Under the pieces are notes generated by a model. That model saw only the letters and a list, made by a program, of their open reading frames with translations. It made no database searches and was not told where the DNA came from. A stretch of DNA of 41,231 bases, taken from NCBI GenBank assembly GCA_023254175.1, contig JALQYJ010000028.1, positions 1 through 41,231 of the forward strand, in the 5' to 3' direction. Source of the stretch: Runella sp. (GTDB lineage: Bacteria; Bacteroidota; Bacteroidia; Cytophagales; Spirosomataceae). Shown one piece after another: positions 24,610 to 34,500 of this stretch; position 1 is the stretch's first letter; the number at the start of each line of letters is the position of its first letter. A program made the translations under genes and the position numbers.

Positions 24610-26718
24610 ATGAAAACAAACTGTTTACTTGCGGGGCTACTCGTTAGTGGTATGGCCTTTGCGCAAACTAATCCGCCAATCATGAGTGATAACCCACTTT
24701 TGCAGCCATTTTCAACGCTGCACCAGACACCACCTTACGACAAAATCAAAGTTGAGCACTTTTTGCCTGCCATCAAAGAGGCCATGGTAGAAGGCCGTAA
24801 GGAAATCGATGCCATCGTCAACAATCCTGCCAAGCCGACCTTCGACAATACCATCGTGGCTCTTGAGCGCGCAGGCGACCTCCTGAGCAAAATCACGCCC
24901 ATCATGTTTCATTTGAACGGCGCTGAAACAACCGCAGACCTTCAAAAAGCCATTCGCGAAGCTAGCCCTCTTTTGACCGAATACGGCAACGACATTTCGC
25001 TCAACGATAAGCTGTTTACTCGTGTAAAGGCCATTTGGAACCAGCGCGACAAACTCAAGCTCGATACCGAAGGAGCTATGTTGCTCGAAAAAAGCTACAA
25101 GTCATTCTCACGTAACGGTGCTAACCTCAACGCCACCGACAAAGAAAAGCTTCGCGGCATGAACAAAGAGCTTTCGCAACTTTCGATTGAATTTAACGAG
25201 CATAACTTGGCCGAAACCAACGAGTACGCGCTTCAAATCACCGACGAAAAAGACCTTGCAGGTCTTCCTGCCTTTGTAAAAGATGGCGCAAAAGCAACCG
25301 CCAAACGCCTTAACAAAGAGGGTTGGGTGTTTACGCTTCAAGCCCCAAGCTACGGACCATTTATGCAATACGCCGACAACCGCGAGCTTCGTAAAAAACT
25401 TTGGTTGGCCTACAACAAGCGTGGTTTTAACGGTGATAAAAACGACAACCAAGCCATTATTCAAAAAGTGGTGAAACTCCGCCACGAAAAAGCGAAGCTG
25501 TTAGGATACAAAACCTGGGCACACTACATTTTGGAAGAGCGCATGGCCGAAACGCCCGAAAAAGTATTGGCTTTTGAAAGCGAAATCCTCAGCTACGCCA
25601 AACCTGCCGCCCAGCGTGAGTTGAAAGAGTTGACCGACTACGCCAAGAAAAACGGCTTCTCGGAAGACGTATTGCAGCGTTGGGATGCGAGTTATTATGC
25701 TGAAAAACTCAAAAAAGAAAAATACAGCATCAACGACGAGCTATTGAAGCCTTACTTCAAACTAGAAAACGTACTTGATGGCTTATTTACACTTACCAAT
25801 AAGCTATACGGGCTCACTTTTAAGGAAAACAAAAACATTCCAGTATGGCATCCTGAAGTAAAAGCCTACGAAATTTTTGACGAAAAAGGTCAATTGCTTT
25901 CGGTATGGTACGGCGACTACTTCCCACGGGCAGGAAAGCGCGCAGGGGCTTGGAATAACACTACGCTTTCACAGCATTTTGAAGGGACGAAAGATGTTCG
26001 TCCACACGTAGTAAACGTTTGTAATTTCACGCGCCCAACTGACTCACAGCCGTCGTTATTGACCTTCCGTGAAGTTCAAACGCTCTTCCACGAGTTTGGG
26101 CACGCCTTGCACAGCATGATGTCGCACGTGAAGTATGAAACTGTGAGCGGCACCAGCGTATCGTGGGATTTTGTCGAGCTTCCAAGTCAGTTTATGGAAA
26201 ATTTCTGCACTGAACCTGAAGTGTTGAAGCTTTTTGCCAAACACTACCAAACGGGCGAAGTGATTCCGAATGAGTTGATTGAAAAAATCAAAGCCTCCTC
26301 TAACTTCCTTTCAGGACTAGGAATGGCACGCCAAATCAACCTTGGCTTGACCGATATGGCATGGCACAACGGTGAACCTACGGGCGAGTCAGTAACGGAG
26401 GTAGAAAAGAAAGTAGCCGAGCAAACCGACCTTTACCCGGTTGTTCTTGGTACGGCGGTGAGTACGTCGTTCTCGCATATTTTTGCAGGAGGATACTCAG
26501 CAGGATACTATTCGTACATGTGGTCGTCGGTATTGGATGCCGATGCGTTTGAAGCCTTCAAAGAAAGGGGGATTTTTAACCAAGACGTTGCCAAATCGTT
26601 CCGCGATAATATCCTTTCCAAAGGAGGAACCGAAAAGCCAATGGTACTGTACAAGCGTTTCAGAGGACGGGAGCCAAAACCCAACGCTATGCTAAAACGC
26701 GACGGTTTAGCCTTATAA
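24610..26718 (+). CDS. dcp: Exported M3 peptidase (peptidyl-dipeptidase Dcp-like)
   Basis: A 702-residue zinc metallopeptidase. The zinc site is HEFGH (H494, E495, H498), with the third ligand probably E523 in FVELPSQF. The substrate-binding C-terminal segment HIFAGGYSAGYYSYMW is typical of M3A peptidases. The N-terminal signal peptide (LLAGLLVSGMAFAQ) sends it to the periplasm, where it would trim dipeptides from short peptides. The closest match by pattern is Dcp rather than cytoplasmic OpdA. It ends at a strong bidirectional terminator. No sign of damage. Confidence 0.93.
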   Translation: MKTNCLLAGLLVSGMAFAQTNPPIMSDNPLLQPFSTLHQTPPYDKIKVEHFLPAIKEAMVEGRKEIDAIVNNPAKPTFDNTIVALERAGDLLSKITPIMFHLNGAETTADLQKAIREASPLLTEYGNDISLNDKLFTRVKAIWNQRDKLKLDTEGAMLLEKSYKSFSRNGANLNATDKEKLRGMNKELSQLSIEFNEHNLAETNEYALQITDEKDLAGLPAFVKDGAKATAKRLNKEGWVFTLQAPSYGPFMQYADNRELRKKLWLAYNKRGFNGDKNDNQAIIQKVVKLRHEKAKLLGYKTWAHYILEERMAETPEKVLAFESEILSYAKPAAQRELKELTDYAKKNGFSEDVLQRWDASYYAEKLKKEKYSINDELLKPYFKLENVLDGLFTLTNKLYGLTFKENKNIPVWHPEVKAYEIFDEKGQLLSVWYGDYFPRAGKRAGAWNNTTLSQHFEGTKDVRPHVVNVCNFTRPTDSQPSLLTFREVQTLFHEFGHALHSMMSHVKYETVSGTSVSWDFVELPSQFMENFCTEPEVLKLFAKHYQTGEVIPNELIEKIKASSNFLSGLGMARQINLGLTDMAWHNGEPTGESVTEVEKKVAEQTDLYPVVLGTAVSTSFSHIFAGGYSAGYYSYMWSSVLDADAFEAFKERGIFNQDVAKSFRDNILSKGGTEKPMVLYKRFRGREPKPNAMLKRDGLAL

Positions 26719-26720
26719 AA

Positions 26721-26758
26721 TAAAAGAGCCGCTCTGGTCAAGAGCGGCTCTTTTATTA
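26721..26758. terminator. Bidirectional terminator
   Basis: A perfect 15-base inverted repeat, TAAAAGAGCCGCTCT (26721-26735) and its complement (26741-26755), with a five-base loop and A/T tracts on each side, serving both the M3 peptidase gene and the small convergent gene. Confidence 0.9.
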
Positions 26759-26971
26759 GTTGACTGACATTCGTCGCCTCCTAAAATACTGATTAAGAAT
26801 AAGGGTGTACTTGTCGCTAAAACGTTCATAGCACCAAGCACGTAATTGCTTCACATCTTCTGGCACAAGCACTTTTAAGGCCTTACGTAATTCTTTTTCA
26901 AACAGTTTCTTGTCAAAACTCACTTTCACAAGTACGGTTTTGATGAACTCTAACATAGTTGCCATAATCAT
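26756..26971 (-). CDS. Small conserved hypothetical protein
   Basis: A 71-residue (or 66 from the third ATG) protein with no signal peptide, rich in Lys, Leu and Arg. The body MLEFIKTVLVKVSFDKKLFE, then VPEDVKQLRAWCYERF, predicts helices and ends in a basic RRRRM. I recognise no domain. Reasons to believe it is real: a clean frame, a -7 promoter box 42 bases upstream, a shared bidirectional terminator, and no overlap. Starts at 26971, 26965 and 26956 are all possible. Confidence 0.7.
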   Translation of the reverse strand: MIMATMLEFIKTVLVKVSFDKKLFEKELRKALKVLVPEDVKQLRAWCYERFSDKYTLILNQYFRRRRMSVN

Positions 26972-27012
26972 AACAAGATTTTAACGAACGTTAAGAGAAT
27001 GATGTAATTTCA

Positions 27013-27020
27013 CAAAATTA
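27013..27020 (-). promoter_or_regulatory. -7 box of the small hypothetical gene
   Basis: TAATTTTG on the minus strand, 42 bases before the ATG at 26971. It faces a plus-strand TAATTTTG (27057-27064) ahead of the batD-like gene, so this 107-base gap looks like a divergent promoter region. Confidence 0.45.
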
Positions 27021-27056
27021 ACATGAAAGGTTAGGGATTTTATACGCCTAGTCTGT

Positions 27057-27064
27057 TAATTTTG
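27057..27064 (+). promoter_or_regulatory. -7 box of the batD-like/aroC unit
   Basis: TAATTTTG followed by C, 14 bases before the ATG at 27079. No TTTG -33 at normal spacing. It would give a very short leader. Confidence 0.45.
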
Positions 27065-27078
27065 CACTAAATATAACG

Positions 27079-28491
27079 ATGAAACAGGGAAATATATATA
27101 TACTTATTTTAATTTTTTTTTGCACTATATCTTTATCATGGGCGCAAAATGAAGAAAACCCCTTTTCTATTGAATTTGGCGGCACTCAGATAGATATCAA
27201 TGAGCCGTTTGTGATTTCGGTCAAAGTAGCTGGAATCGACCCAATGCCGCTTATTTCGTTCCCCGATAATATCAAAAACTTCCAAAAACGAGAAAGTTCA
27301 CGGTCGAGTTTTACAAATAAAGTCGGAGGAAAAACAATCGTTACTTATACTATTTCTCAAAATTATTATCCAATAAAAACAGGTATTTTTTCTACGGGTC
27401 CCCTCGAAATTTTAATCAATAAGCAGGTGCTACGTTCGGAAGGTACTTCCATCATTGTGGGCAAAACAGACCAGTTAGAAGATACAAAGATTGAGACCTT
27501 TAAAGATATACATACTGAACCCGCGAAAGAAGCAACGACAGGGGCTTTTTTATCGGTACGTGTCGACAAACGAAGTGTGTACGTAGAAGAAGGTTTCAAT
27601 CTGCGTCTTTCGCTGATTGTATCGGAAAGCAATGCAACTGAAATGGATTTTTTTGACGTAGAAAAACAACTCGAACAAATCCTAAAAGTGCTCAAACCTG
27701 CCAATTGCTGGGAAGAAAATTTCGGTATTCAAGAGATTCCTGCCATTCCTATTAAAATCAAAGGTAAAGCCTTTACCGAGTACCGTATTTATCAAGCTTC
27801 TTTTTTCCCGTTCAATAACCAAGCTATTTGGATTCCAGCAGTGACATTTCTGATGAAAGTCCTACCTAAAAACGACACCAACGAAAAAGCACCAAGCTAC
27901 CTTAGTTTTTTATCACGCCCTACCTCAGTGCAAGTCAAGAGTCTCCCTGCCCACCCGCTTCGCAATCAGGTACTAGTAGGAAATTTTCAGCTTGAAGAGA
28001 AAATTAGCACGACTCAGTTAGAAACAGGTAAAAGCTACCATTATGATTTTAAAATCATTGGTGACGGCAATATCAAGTCGATTCAAGAGCCTGTATTTAC
28101 CAACAAAGCTTTGTTTGATGTCTATCCGCCCGATGTAGAGGATAGTATTTTGCGAAAAAAGGGAAAAATTACGGGCAAAAAAACGTTTCATTACCAAATC
28201 ATTCCCAAACAAAACGGAGCTTTTGACCTAAACAACAACGTTTTTTGGGTATTTTTTAATCCTCAAAAACAAAAATATGATACATTACGCTCTACATTAA
28301 AACTGGTCATCACGGGAAAAAATATTCAAAATACCCAACTAGCGGGAGAAACGGTGGAGTCAATTTATAACGGGATAGAACACTGGGACACCACCAAATT
28401 TGTTTTTGATTACCAAAAAATCATTCGTAACGTAGCTAATGTTTTGGTCATCATCATGTTACTAAGTATGATTCTTATCTTTCGAAAATAA
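27079..28491 (+). CDS. BatD-like protein
   Basis: A 470-residue membrane-anchored protein: signal peptide ([16 protein letters not shown]), a large beta-rich extracytoplasmic part, and a C-terminal transmembrane helix ([14 protein letters not shown], about 453-467) ending in a short basic tail. The opening block ([20 protein letters not shown]), the [13 protein letters not shown] segment and the second domain with LRLSLIVSE are the layout of BatD (PF13584), part of the Bat aerotolerance set. The usual batA, batB, batC and moxR genes are absent here, so it is a detached copy. Its stop overlaps the aroC start by one base (TAATG), so the two are translationally linked. Confidence 0.84.
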   Translation: MKQGNIYILILIFFCTISLSWAQNEENPFSIEFGGTQIDINEPFVISVKVAGIDPMPLISFPDNIKNFQKRESSRSSFTNKVGGKTIVTYTISQNYYPIKTGIFSTGPLEILINKQVLRSEGTSIIVGKTDQLEDTKIETFKDIHTEPAKEATTGAFLSVRVDKRSVYVEEGFNLRLSLIVSESNATEMDFFDVEKQLEQILKVLKPANCWEENFGIQEIPAIPIKIKGKAFTEYRIYQASFFPFNNQAIWIPAVTFLMKVLPKNDTNEKAPSYLSFLSRPTSVQVKSLPAHPLRNQVLVGNFQLEEKISTTQLETGKSYHYDFKIIGDGNIKSIQEPVFTNKALFDVYPPDVEDSILRKKGKITGKKTFHYQIIPKQNGAFDLNNNVFWVFFNPQKQKYDTLRSTLKLVITGKNIQNTQLAGETVESIYNGIEHWDTTKFVFDYQKIIRNVANVLVIIMLLSMILIFRK

Positions 28492-29576
28492 TGAGTAGTA
28501 CCTACGGAAAACTTTTCAAAATAGCCACTTTTGGCGAGTCTCACGGCGCAGCCATCGGAGTCGTGATAGAAGGCTGCCCAGCGGGTGTACCTTTCGACTT
28601 GGCTTTCATTCAGCAAGAGCTCGACCGCCGCAAACCAGGCCAGTCGCGCATCACCACCCAACGCCGCGAAGCCGATACCGTACAGGTACTATCGGGCGTT
28701 TTTGAGGACAAAACAACAGGCACGCCCATTGCCATGATGATTTGGAACGAAGACCAGCGTAGCAAAGATTACTCACACATTGCGCAGCAATTTCGACCTT
28801 CGCACGCTGATTTTACGTACCAAACCAAATACGGCGTTCGCGATTATCGCGGAGGAGGCCGCAGTTCTGCTCGCGAAACCGCTGCCCGCGTAGCTGCAGG
28901 AGCCTTGGCAAAATTGGTATTAAAAGACCTAGGCGTTGACGTACAAGCGTACGTTTCGCAAGTAGGTAAACTTAAGCTCGCCAAAGAATACTACGAACTC
29001 GACCTCTCACTTACAGATACGAACGCCGTGCGCTGCCCCGACTCCGAAATGGCGCAAACGATGTTTGATTACATCGACGATATTCGCAAACAGGGTGACT
29101 CGATTGGGGGGGTAGTAAGCTGCGTTATAACAGGTACTCCCGTAGGTTGGGGAGAACCCGTTTTTGATAAACTTCATGCCGAATTGGGCAAAGCGATGTT
29201 GAGTATCAACGCCGTGAAAGGTTTTGAATATGGTAGTGGTTTTGCTGGCGTAGAACTGCAAGGCTCAGCTCACAACGATGCTTTTTATACTGACAAAACG
29301 GGCCGCGTTCGCACTCGCACCAACCATTCGGGCGGAATCCAAGGGGGTATTTCCAACGGCGAAGACATCTTCTTCCGTGTGGCATTTAAACCCGTGGCGA
29401 CCATCATGCAAGACCAAGAAAGTGTAGGCCAAAACGGCGAATCTATTACAGTACAGGGCAAAGGACGCCACGATCCTTGTGTATTGCCACGCGCTGTGCC
29501 GATTGTCGAAGCCATGACGGCGTTGGTGTTGGTAGACTTCTATCTACGAGACAAAAGCGTTAGGCATAATTTTTGA
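28491..29576 (+). CDS. aroC: Chorismate synthase
   Basis: A 361-residue enzyme that makes chorismate from EPSP with reduced FMN, the last step of the shikimate pathway. Signatures: [20 protein letters not shown] (residues 14-33), [41 protein letters not shown] and the C-terminal [20 protein letters not shown]. Length is normal. It follows the batD-like gene with a one-base overlap. Its stop codon overlaps the -33 box of the dnaN promoter. Confidence 0.97.
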   Translation: MSSTYGKLFKIATFGESHGAAIGVVIEGCPAGVPFDLAFIQQELDRRKPGQSRITTQRREADTVQVLSGVFEDKTTGTPIAMMIWNEDQRSKDYSHIAQQFRPSHADFTYQTKYGVRDYRGGGRSSARETAARVAAGALAKLVLKDLGVDVQAYVSQVGKLKLAKEYYELDLSLTDTNAVRCPDSEMAQTMFDYIDDIRKQGDSIGGVVSCVITGTPVGWGEPVFDKLHAELGKAMLSINAVKGFEYGSGFAGVELQGSAHNDAFYTDKTGRVRTRTNHSGGIQGGISNGEDIFFRVAFKPVATIMQDQESVGQNGESITVQGKGRHDPCVLPRAVPIVEAMTALVLVDFYLRDKSVRHNF

Positions 29577-29602
29577 TAGTATGCTACTTTATCGTAAATT
29601 TG
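29572..29602 (+). promoter_or_regulatory. Promoter of dnaN
   Basis: TTTG (29572-29575), exactly 19 bases, then TAAATTTG (29595-29602): full match to the Bacteroidota housekeeping promoter. The -33 box overlaps the aroC TGA. The leader would be about 20 bases. Confidence 0.7.
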
Positions 29603-29627
29603 TTGTTTATTAAACGTACATTTTGCT

Positions 29628-30752
29628 ATGAAATTTACCGTATCGTCGTCAGTATTGCTTAAGCAACTTGCCGCAATCAACGGCGTCGTTTCAACCAACC
29701 CTATCGTACCGATTCTTGAGAATTTTTTATTCCAACTCGACGGTGATTCGCTTACCGTTACGGCCTCTGATTTACAGACCGTAATGATTACCGAAATCCA
29801 AGTAGAGTCATCGGACAAAGGAGCGATTGCTATACCTGCCAAATTACTTTTAGATACCTTACGTGGTCTTCCTGAACAGCCTATCGCCATCAAAGTAGAT
29901 AGTGACACGTTTGGAATTGAAATCGTGTCTGAAAACGGCCGCTATAAACTCTCAGGCGAAAATCCGATTGACTTCCCTAAGATTCCATCAGTCAACCGCG
30001 CATTTTCGGTAGAGCTGTCTTCCACATCCCTCATGAGCGCCATTGTAAATACCATTTTCGCCACTAGCACCGACGAACTTCGTCCTGCGATGACAGGTGT
30101 ATTTTTACAACTAGGTGCCAATCACGCAACGTTTGTAGCGACCGACGGCCACCGTTTGATTCGCTATCGCCGCTTCGATGTCAAATCGGCCGTAGATACG
30201 ACAATGATTATTCCGCGCAAAGCACTCAACTTGCTCAAGTCTTCACTGCCTGACAACGTTCCAGTAAAAGCTGAATTTAGCCAATCGAACGCGTTTTTTA
30301 GCTTTGCCAATATTAAAATGATTTGTCGGTTGATTGACGAGCGTTTCCCTGATTACGAAAACGCCATTCCAACCAACAACCCGAACGTGCTGACCATCAG
30401 TCGTGGCGAAATCTTAAACTCTTTGCGCCGTATTTCGATTTACTCCAACCGCACGACGCACCAAATCCGTCTTAAATTGACCCCTCCTAACGAATTGGTC
30501 ATTTCGGCCGAAGACTTGGATTACTCGAACGAAGCCAACGAGCGTTTGCTTTGTGAGTACAATGGCGACGAAATGGAAATCGGGTTTAATGCGAAGTTTT
30601 TGATTGAGATGCTCAACAACGTTAACTCAAATTCTTTGTCATTTGAGTTGTCAGCACCTAACCGCGCAGGTATCGTTGTTCCACTCGAAAAAGAAGACGA
30701 CGAAGATATTTTGATGCTCGTGATGCCAGTGATGCTCAATACCTACGCATAA
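29628..30752 (+). CDS. dnaN: DNA polymerase III beta subunit (sliding clamp)
   Basis: A 374-residue sliding clamp that tethers the replicative polymerase to DNA as a ring dimer. N-terminal MKFTVSSSVLLKQLAAINGV and PILENFLFQ, the middle block LRPAMTGVFLQ with TDGHRLIRYR, and the C-terminal motif ILMLVMPVML are all typical of the three-domain clamp. It is not next to dnaA, as often in Bacteroidota. It has its own promoter and is followed after 3 bases by a VTT-family membrane protein gene. Confidence 0.97.
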   Translation: MKFTVSSSVLLKQLAAINGVVSTNPIVPILENFLFQLDGDSLTVTASDLQTVMITEIQVESSDKGAIAIPAKLLLDTLRGLPEQPIAIKVDSDTFGIEIVSENGRYKLSGENPIDFPKIPSVNRAFSVELSSTSLMSAIVNTIFATSTDELRPAMTGVFLQLGANHATFVATDGHRLIRYRRFDVKSAVDTTMIIPRKALNLLKSSLPDNVPVKAEFSQSNAFFSFANIKMICRLIDERFPDYENAIPTNNPNVLTISRGEILNSLRRISIYSNRTTHQIRLKLTPPNELVISAEDLDYSNEANERLLCEYNGDEMEIGFNAKFLIEMLNNVNSNSLSFELSAPNRAGIVVPLEKEDDEDILMLVMPVMLNTYA

Positions 30753-30755
30753 GCG

Positions 30756-31424
30756 ATGAAATCATCAAAAGAATTACTGATGCCGAGTCTCTCGGCATTT
30801 TTTTTGACCGTGCTGCCATTCATTAATAGTTCGGCAGTAGGTTGGTGGCTTGTTCAAAACGAAAGTTATATTCGGAGTTTTAGCGTAAGAGAGTGGGCCA
30901 TTGCATCGTTGGTATGCGCGTTGGCTTGTGCCTTAGCCCTCACTCCTCCTACCCTATTGGCCTTTGTATTTGGGTATTTCCTAGGGTGGATTGCTCTCTT
31001 ACCGTTGATTTTACTTAACCTGGCAGCCATCGCTCTTGTCTATTTATTCGTACAGCGCATCGACCGCGACAGCCTATTGCGTTACTTATCACAGTTTCCC
31101 AAAATAGCTCGTTTTCTCCAACGTATCCATGGAGATGAAATTCGATTTGTATTTTTCACCAAGCTTTCGCCTGTCTTGCCTTTTGCCCTTACCAATCTCA
31201 TGTTTGCCTTAATGGGACTACGTTTTCGGAACATCATTTGGGGAGGATTTTTGGGCATGATTCCCCGCACGGCGCTTGCGGTATGGGTCGGGATGGAAGC
31301 CCAACATATCAAACAACTCCTCCAAAACCCTAACCAAGGGCTTGAAAGTAGGGTTATCATCATTGTCTTGGTCATTCTTTCCGTCATTGGATTGCTGCGA
31401 GTGGTTGCTCCTAAGGAGAAATAG
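30756..31424 (+). CDS. VTT-domain (TVP38/TMEM64, DedA-like) membrane protein
   Basis: A 222-residue integral membrane protein with about five hydrophobic segments (near 10-30, 46-65, 67-95, a central 135-165 and a C-terminal 197-217). The block FVFFTKLSPVLPFALTNLMF followed by FLGMIPRTALAVWVG is the VTT signature: a re-entrant segment with conserved Pro, Arg and Gly. Proteins of this type flip or move lipids such as undecaprenyl phosphate or phospholipids; the exact substrate is open. It begins 3 bases after dnaN, so it is probably co-transcribed. Confidence 0.85.
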   Translation: MKSSKELLMPSLSAFFLTVLPFINSSAVGWWLVQNESYIRSFSVREWAIASLVCALACALALTPPTLLAFVFGYFLGWIALLPLILLNLAAIALVYLFVQRIDRDSLLRYLSQFPKIARFLQRIHGDEIRFVFFTKLSPVLPFALTNLMFALMGLRFRNIIWGGFLGMIPRTALAVWVGMEAQHIKQLLQNPNQGLESRVIIIVLVILSVIGLLRVVAPKEK

Positions 31425-31510
31425 AGGGCAGATTTTGGCACCAAACTAAAGTACGCTCAAAGCACAAATCTACAGTATCAACCTTTTTTTGTAAAATAAC
31501 AGCATAGTAT

Positions 31511-34500
31511 TTAACGAATCAGTACAAATCCTGCCCAGTAGAAAGGCGAGTATTTCTTCATCATTTCCCGCTGAGCATTGTTAAAAGCCGCTTCGATGGA
31601 TTGTTTTCGCGCTAACCCCGTATAAAACAGTTTCATCATTTCAGAGGTTTCCCTGTCAGGAATTTGCCAAAGCGTCATTAACAAATAATCGGCTCCTGCC
31701 AATTTAAAAGCTCGTTGTAATCCAAAAACACCTTCGTTGCTTTTTTGCTCTCCAAGTCCTGATTCACAAGCACTTAAAACGACTAACTTAGAGTTTATAT
31801 TGAGTTTTGAAATTTCTAATGCAGTTAGAACACCGTCTTCCTCATCAGCATCATTAATAACATCACTATCATTAGCTCCTGCCAAAGCAAGTCCTGCGTT
31901 TAGCATTGACTCAGAGCTTCGGTAGTACTCTTCCTGTATTTCATCTGATTGACCAGTTATCAGCATTTTATCATAAAAGCCATGGGTGGCCACATGAAGT
32001 ATATCAGGCTGAGTTTGGGAAGTATATTTACTTTTGAAATCATATTCACCCGCTTTCTTATGGGTAAAAGTTGAAATGTTTTTTTGGGGAAATGTCTTCA
32101 GTATTTTTTGAATTGCATTAATTTCTATTTCTGTTCCTGGTAGATATTTCCAATTTTGCCCTCTGGATAATTCTACCTTAACACCCCTTAAAGCGATTGG
32201 AGCATTAGTCGTCTTTATTCGCTCAGGTTTTTTATCATAGTCGATGGCTCCCCATAAATCTGCCGAAATTTGCTCATCATTATACAATACAATAGAATCG
32301 CCAAAGGCATTTTGGAAATTTGTAAGACGTTTCAATTCAAAGGAAGTAAACAAAAACTTATTGTTTTCATCCTGCAAAGCGGAAAACGCTATGCTGTTGA
32401 GTATACCCGTTGGGATATAACTTACTTCCTTGATTCCTTCCAGAAATGGCACGATTGGTTTCCATAGCAAATTATACAGGTGAAAGGACATATAGGCTTT
32501 GTCAATAGCCTGTTCGTCCTTCATATTGTCAATAACCTTTCTAACTTCATTTTCTTCAGAAAGCGTCACAATCATGGGGTTTTTCATTTGGTGGGTATAC
32601 ACAATTGCCCCATATTTAATACTCTGCCCTCCCATTGAACCTAAATCCGTATAGGAGAAATACTCTACTATGGCTTGATGTGGTTCTAATTTATTTAATA
32701 AGTTAAAGCAATCGAAAGAAGTAAGCTGATTGACAAACATTGAAACACTATCAATCATTTGCCCCTCTAAATTGAGGTAATCTTCCCTATTTTTTACATT
32801 TATATCACCAAATGCAGGTCTGTCAATCTCTCTACCATATTCTATTTTTGCCGATACCCAAGAGCGAAATAAATCCTCTCGGGCTTTGAGTGTATTGTAT
32901 TTTTTGACATAACCATACCACTTCATCGCATCAGCGACGGCTTCTTTGTGTTTTTGGGAGCCAAAATCAGCTCGTCTCGCTGCTCTTTCGTGCATTGGCA
33001 TAACAATCTCCGCAACCATTTTATGCGTAACATCCCTTGAAGATACCCTGAAATTTTCTCGTATAATTCGCTGACCTTTTAACTGCAAACTTCGTGAATT
33101 CAATAAATAATTGGCTACAATCTTTCCAAGAGCTGGGTTCGTCGTAGATTTCTCAACGCATATATTCAAGAGTTGGTCAATGTATTTTTGATGTAAATTG
33201 AGAAACGTATCATATTCAAAATCACCAAGCATAAAGGCAGCTAAAGTCTGTTGTCTTTTATTTATTACTTCGCTCATTTCACTTAATGATTCATTCAATG
33301 GAAGAATTTTATTATTTTGGTAATAATAATTTATCAATTCATACAGGACATCGGTATACACATCACTGTAGAGTCCCCATTCCTTTAGGGTACTTAATTT
33401 TAGGTTTTTTAAACCTTGTTCTGCTTCAAAAGTTTTACCCATTTTCCCCCACAACAAATACAGATTCTGTTCCATTCTAAAAGCATTGGAAGACTTAGCT
33501 GGTAATTCACTTATACGTTTTAAAGTATTGACATATAGGCGTTCTGCCTCTTTTAATTTACCCTCCACAACCAATGTATTGCCTTGCTCAATCATTGATT
33601 TCAAATACCTGCTTTGAGTCAATTCATTATCAATTAAAAGATTTTCTACTTCTGAATTTTTATCCTTTTTATAAATGCTCAACAGGGCCTCGTTTGTAGT
33701 AAGGATAACCTCGCCCATTAGACTTTGGTAATGCTCAAAGAAATCCTTGAAGCCATCTGTAATCTTTTCTTTTTGGATGACTGGATTTGGCTCATCTTGA
33801 ATTGTCGGGGCAAAAAACAATCGTAATTTTTGTACAATTTCATTGGCTTTTTCTGAATAAATCTCAAAGTCTTCATATTGGTGTAGTACTTGATAGCACT
33901 GAGCCATTTTAATAGACAATAGTAAAGCGTAATTATTTACCTTATAGGGGACAATATTCCATAATTTATGATACAATGTCAGTGCTTCTGTATAGTTACC
34001 TATAGACTGATAAGTTTCGGCCAAATAAGACAATAATATTCTTTGACGGGTATTTTTTTGCAAAGAATCATACGTTTCTATTTGAGATAAAGCATCTTGA
34101 ATTTTCAAAATTTTGGATTGGGAATCGCTTTTTGGATAAAGCCAGCATTCAGCGATGATTTCATCTGCATAAAAAAGACTGTTATCAGGTATGATTTGGC
34201 GCAATTGAACTGCTTTTTGATAGCATTCTTCCGCCAGCTGCGGAGTACCGAGTTTTAGATATATATTAACTGCTTTCCAATAAAATCGGAGAAGAATCTC
34301 ATTATCGTTCGATTTTTGGGCTATGATTCTTGCTTTTTTAATCAGCTTGTCAACTTCTGGGGCGTTATCCAGTTGACTTTCTGCATATCGGAATAAAATC
34401 CGTATGACATTTTCCGCTATTTTAGGATTAGAAAAGTCTTCTTTATCCATTTTATCCAACAGGGGCGCATAATACTCCTCTGGTTCAATTGCTGTTCTTT

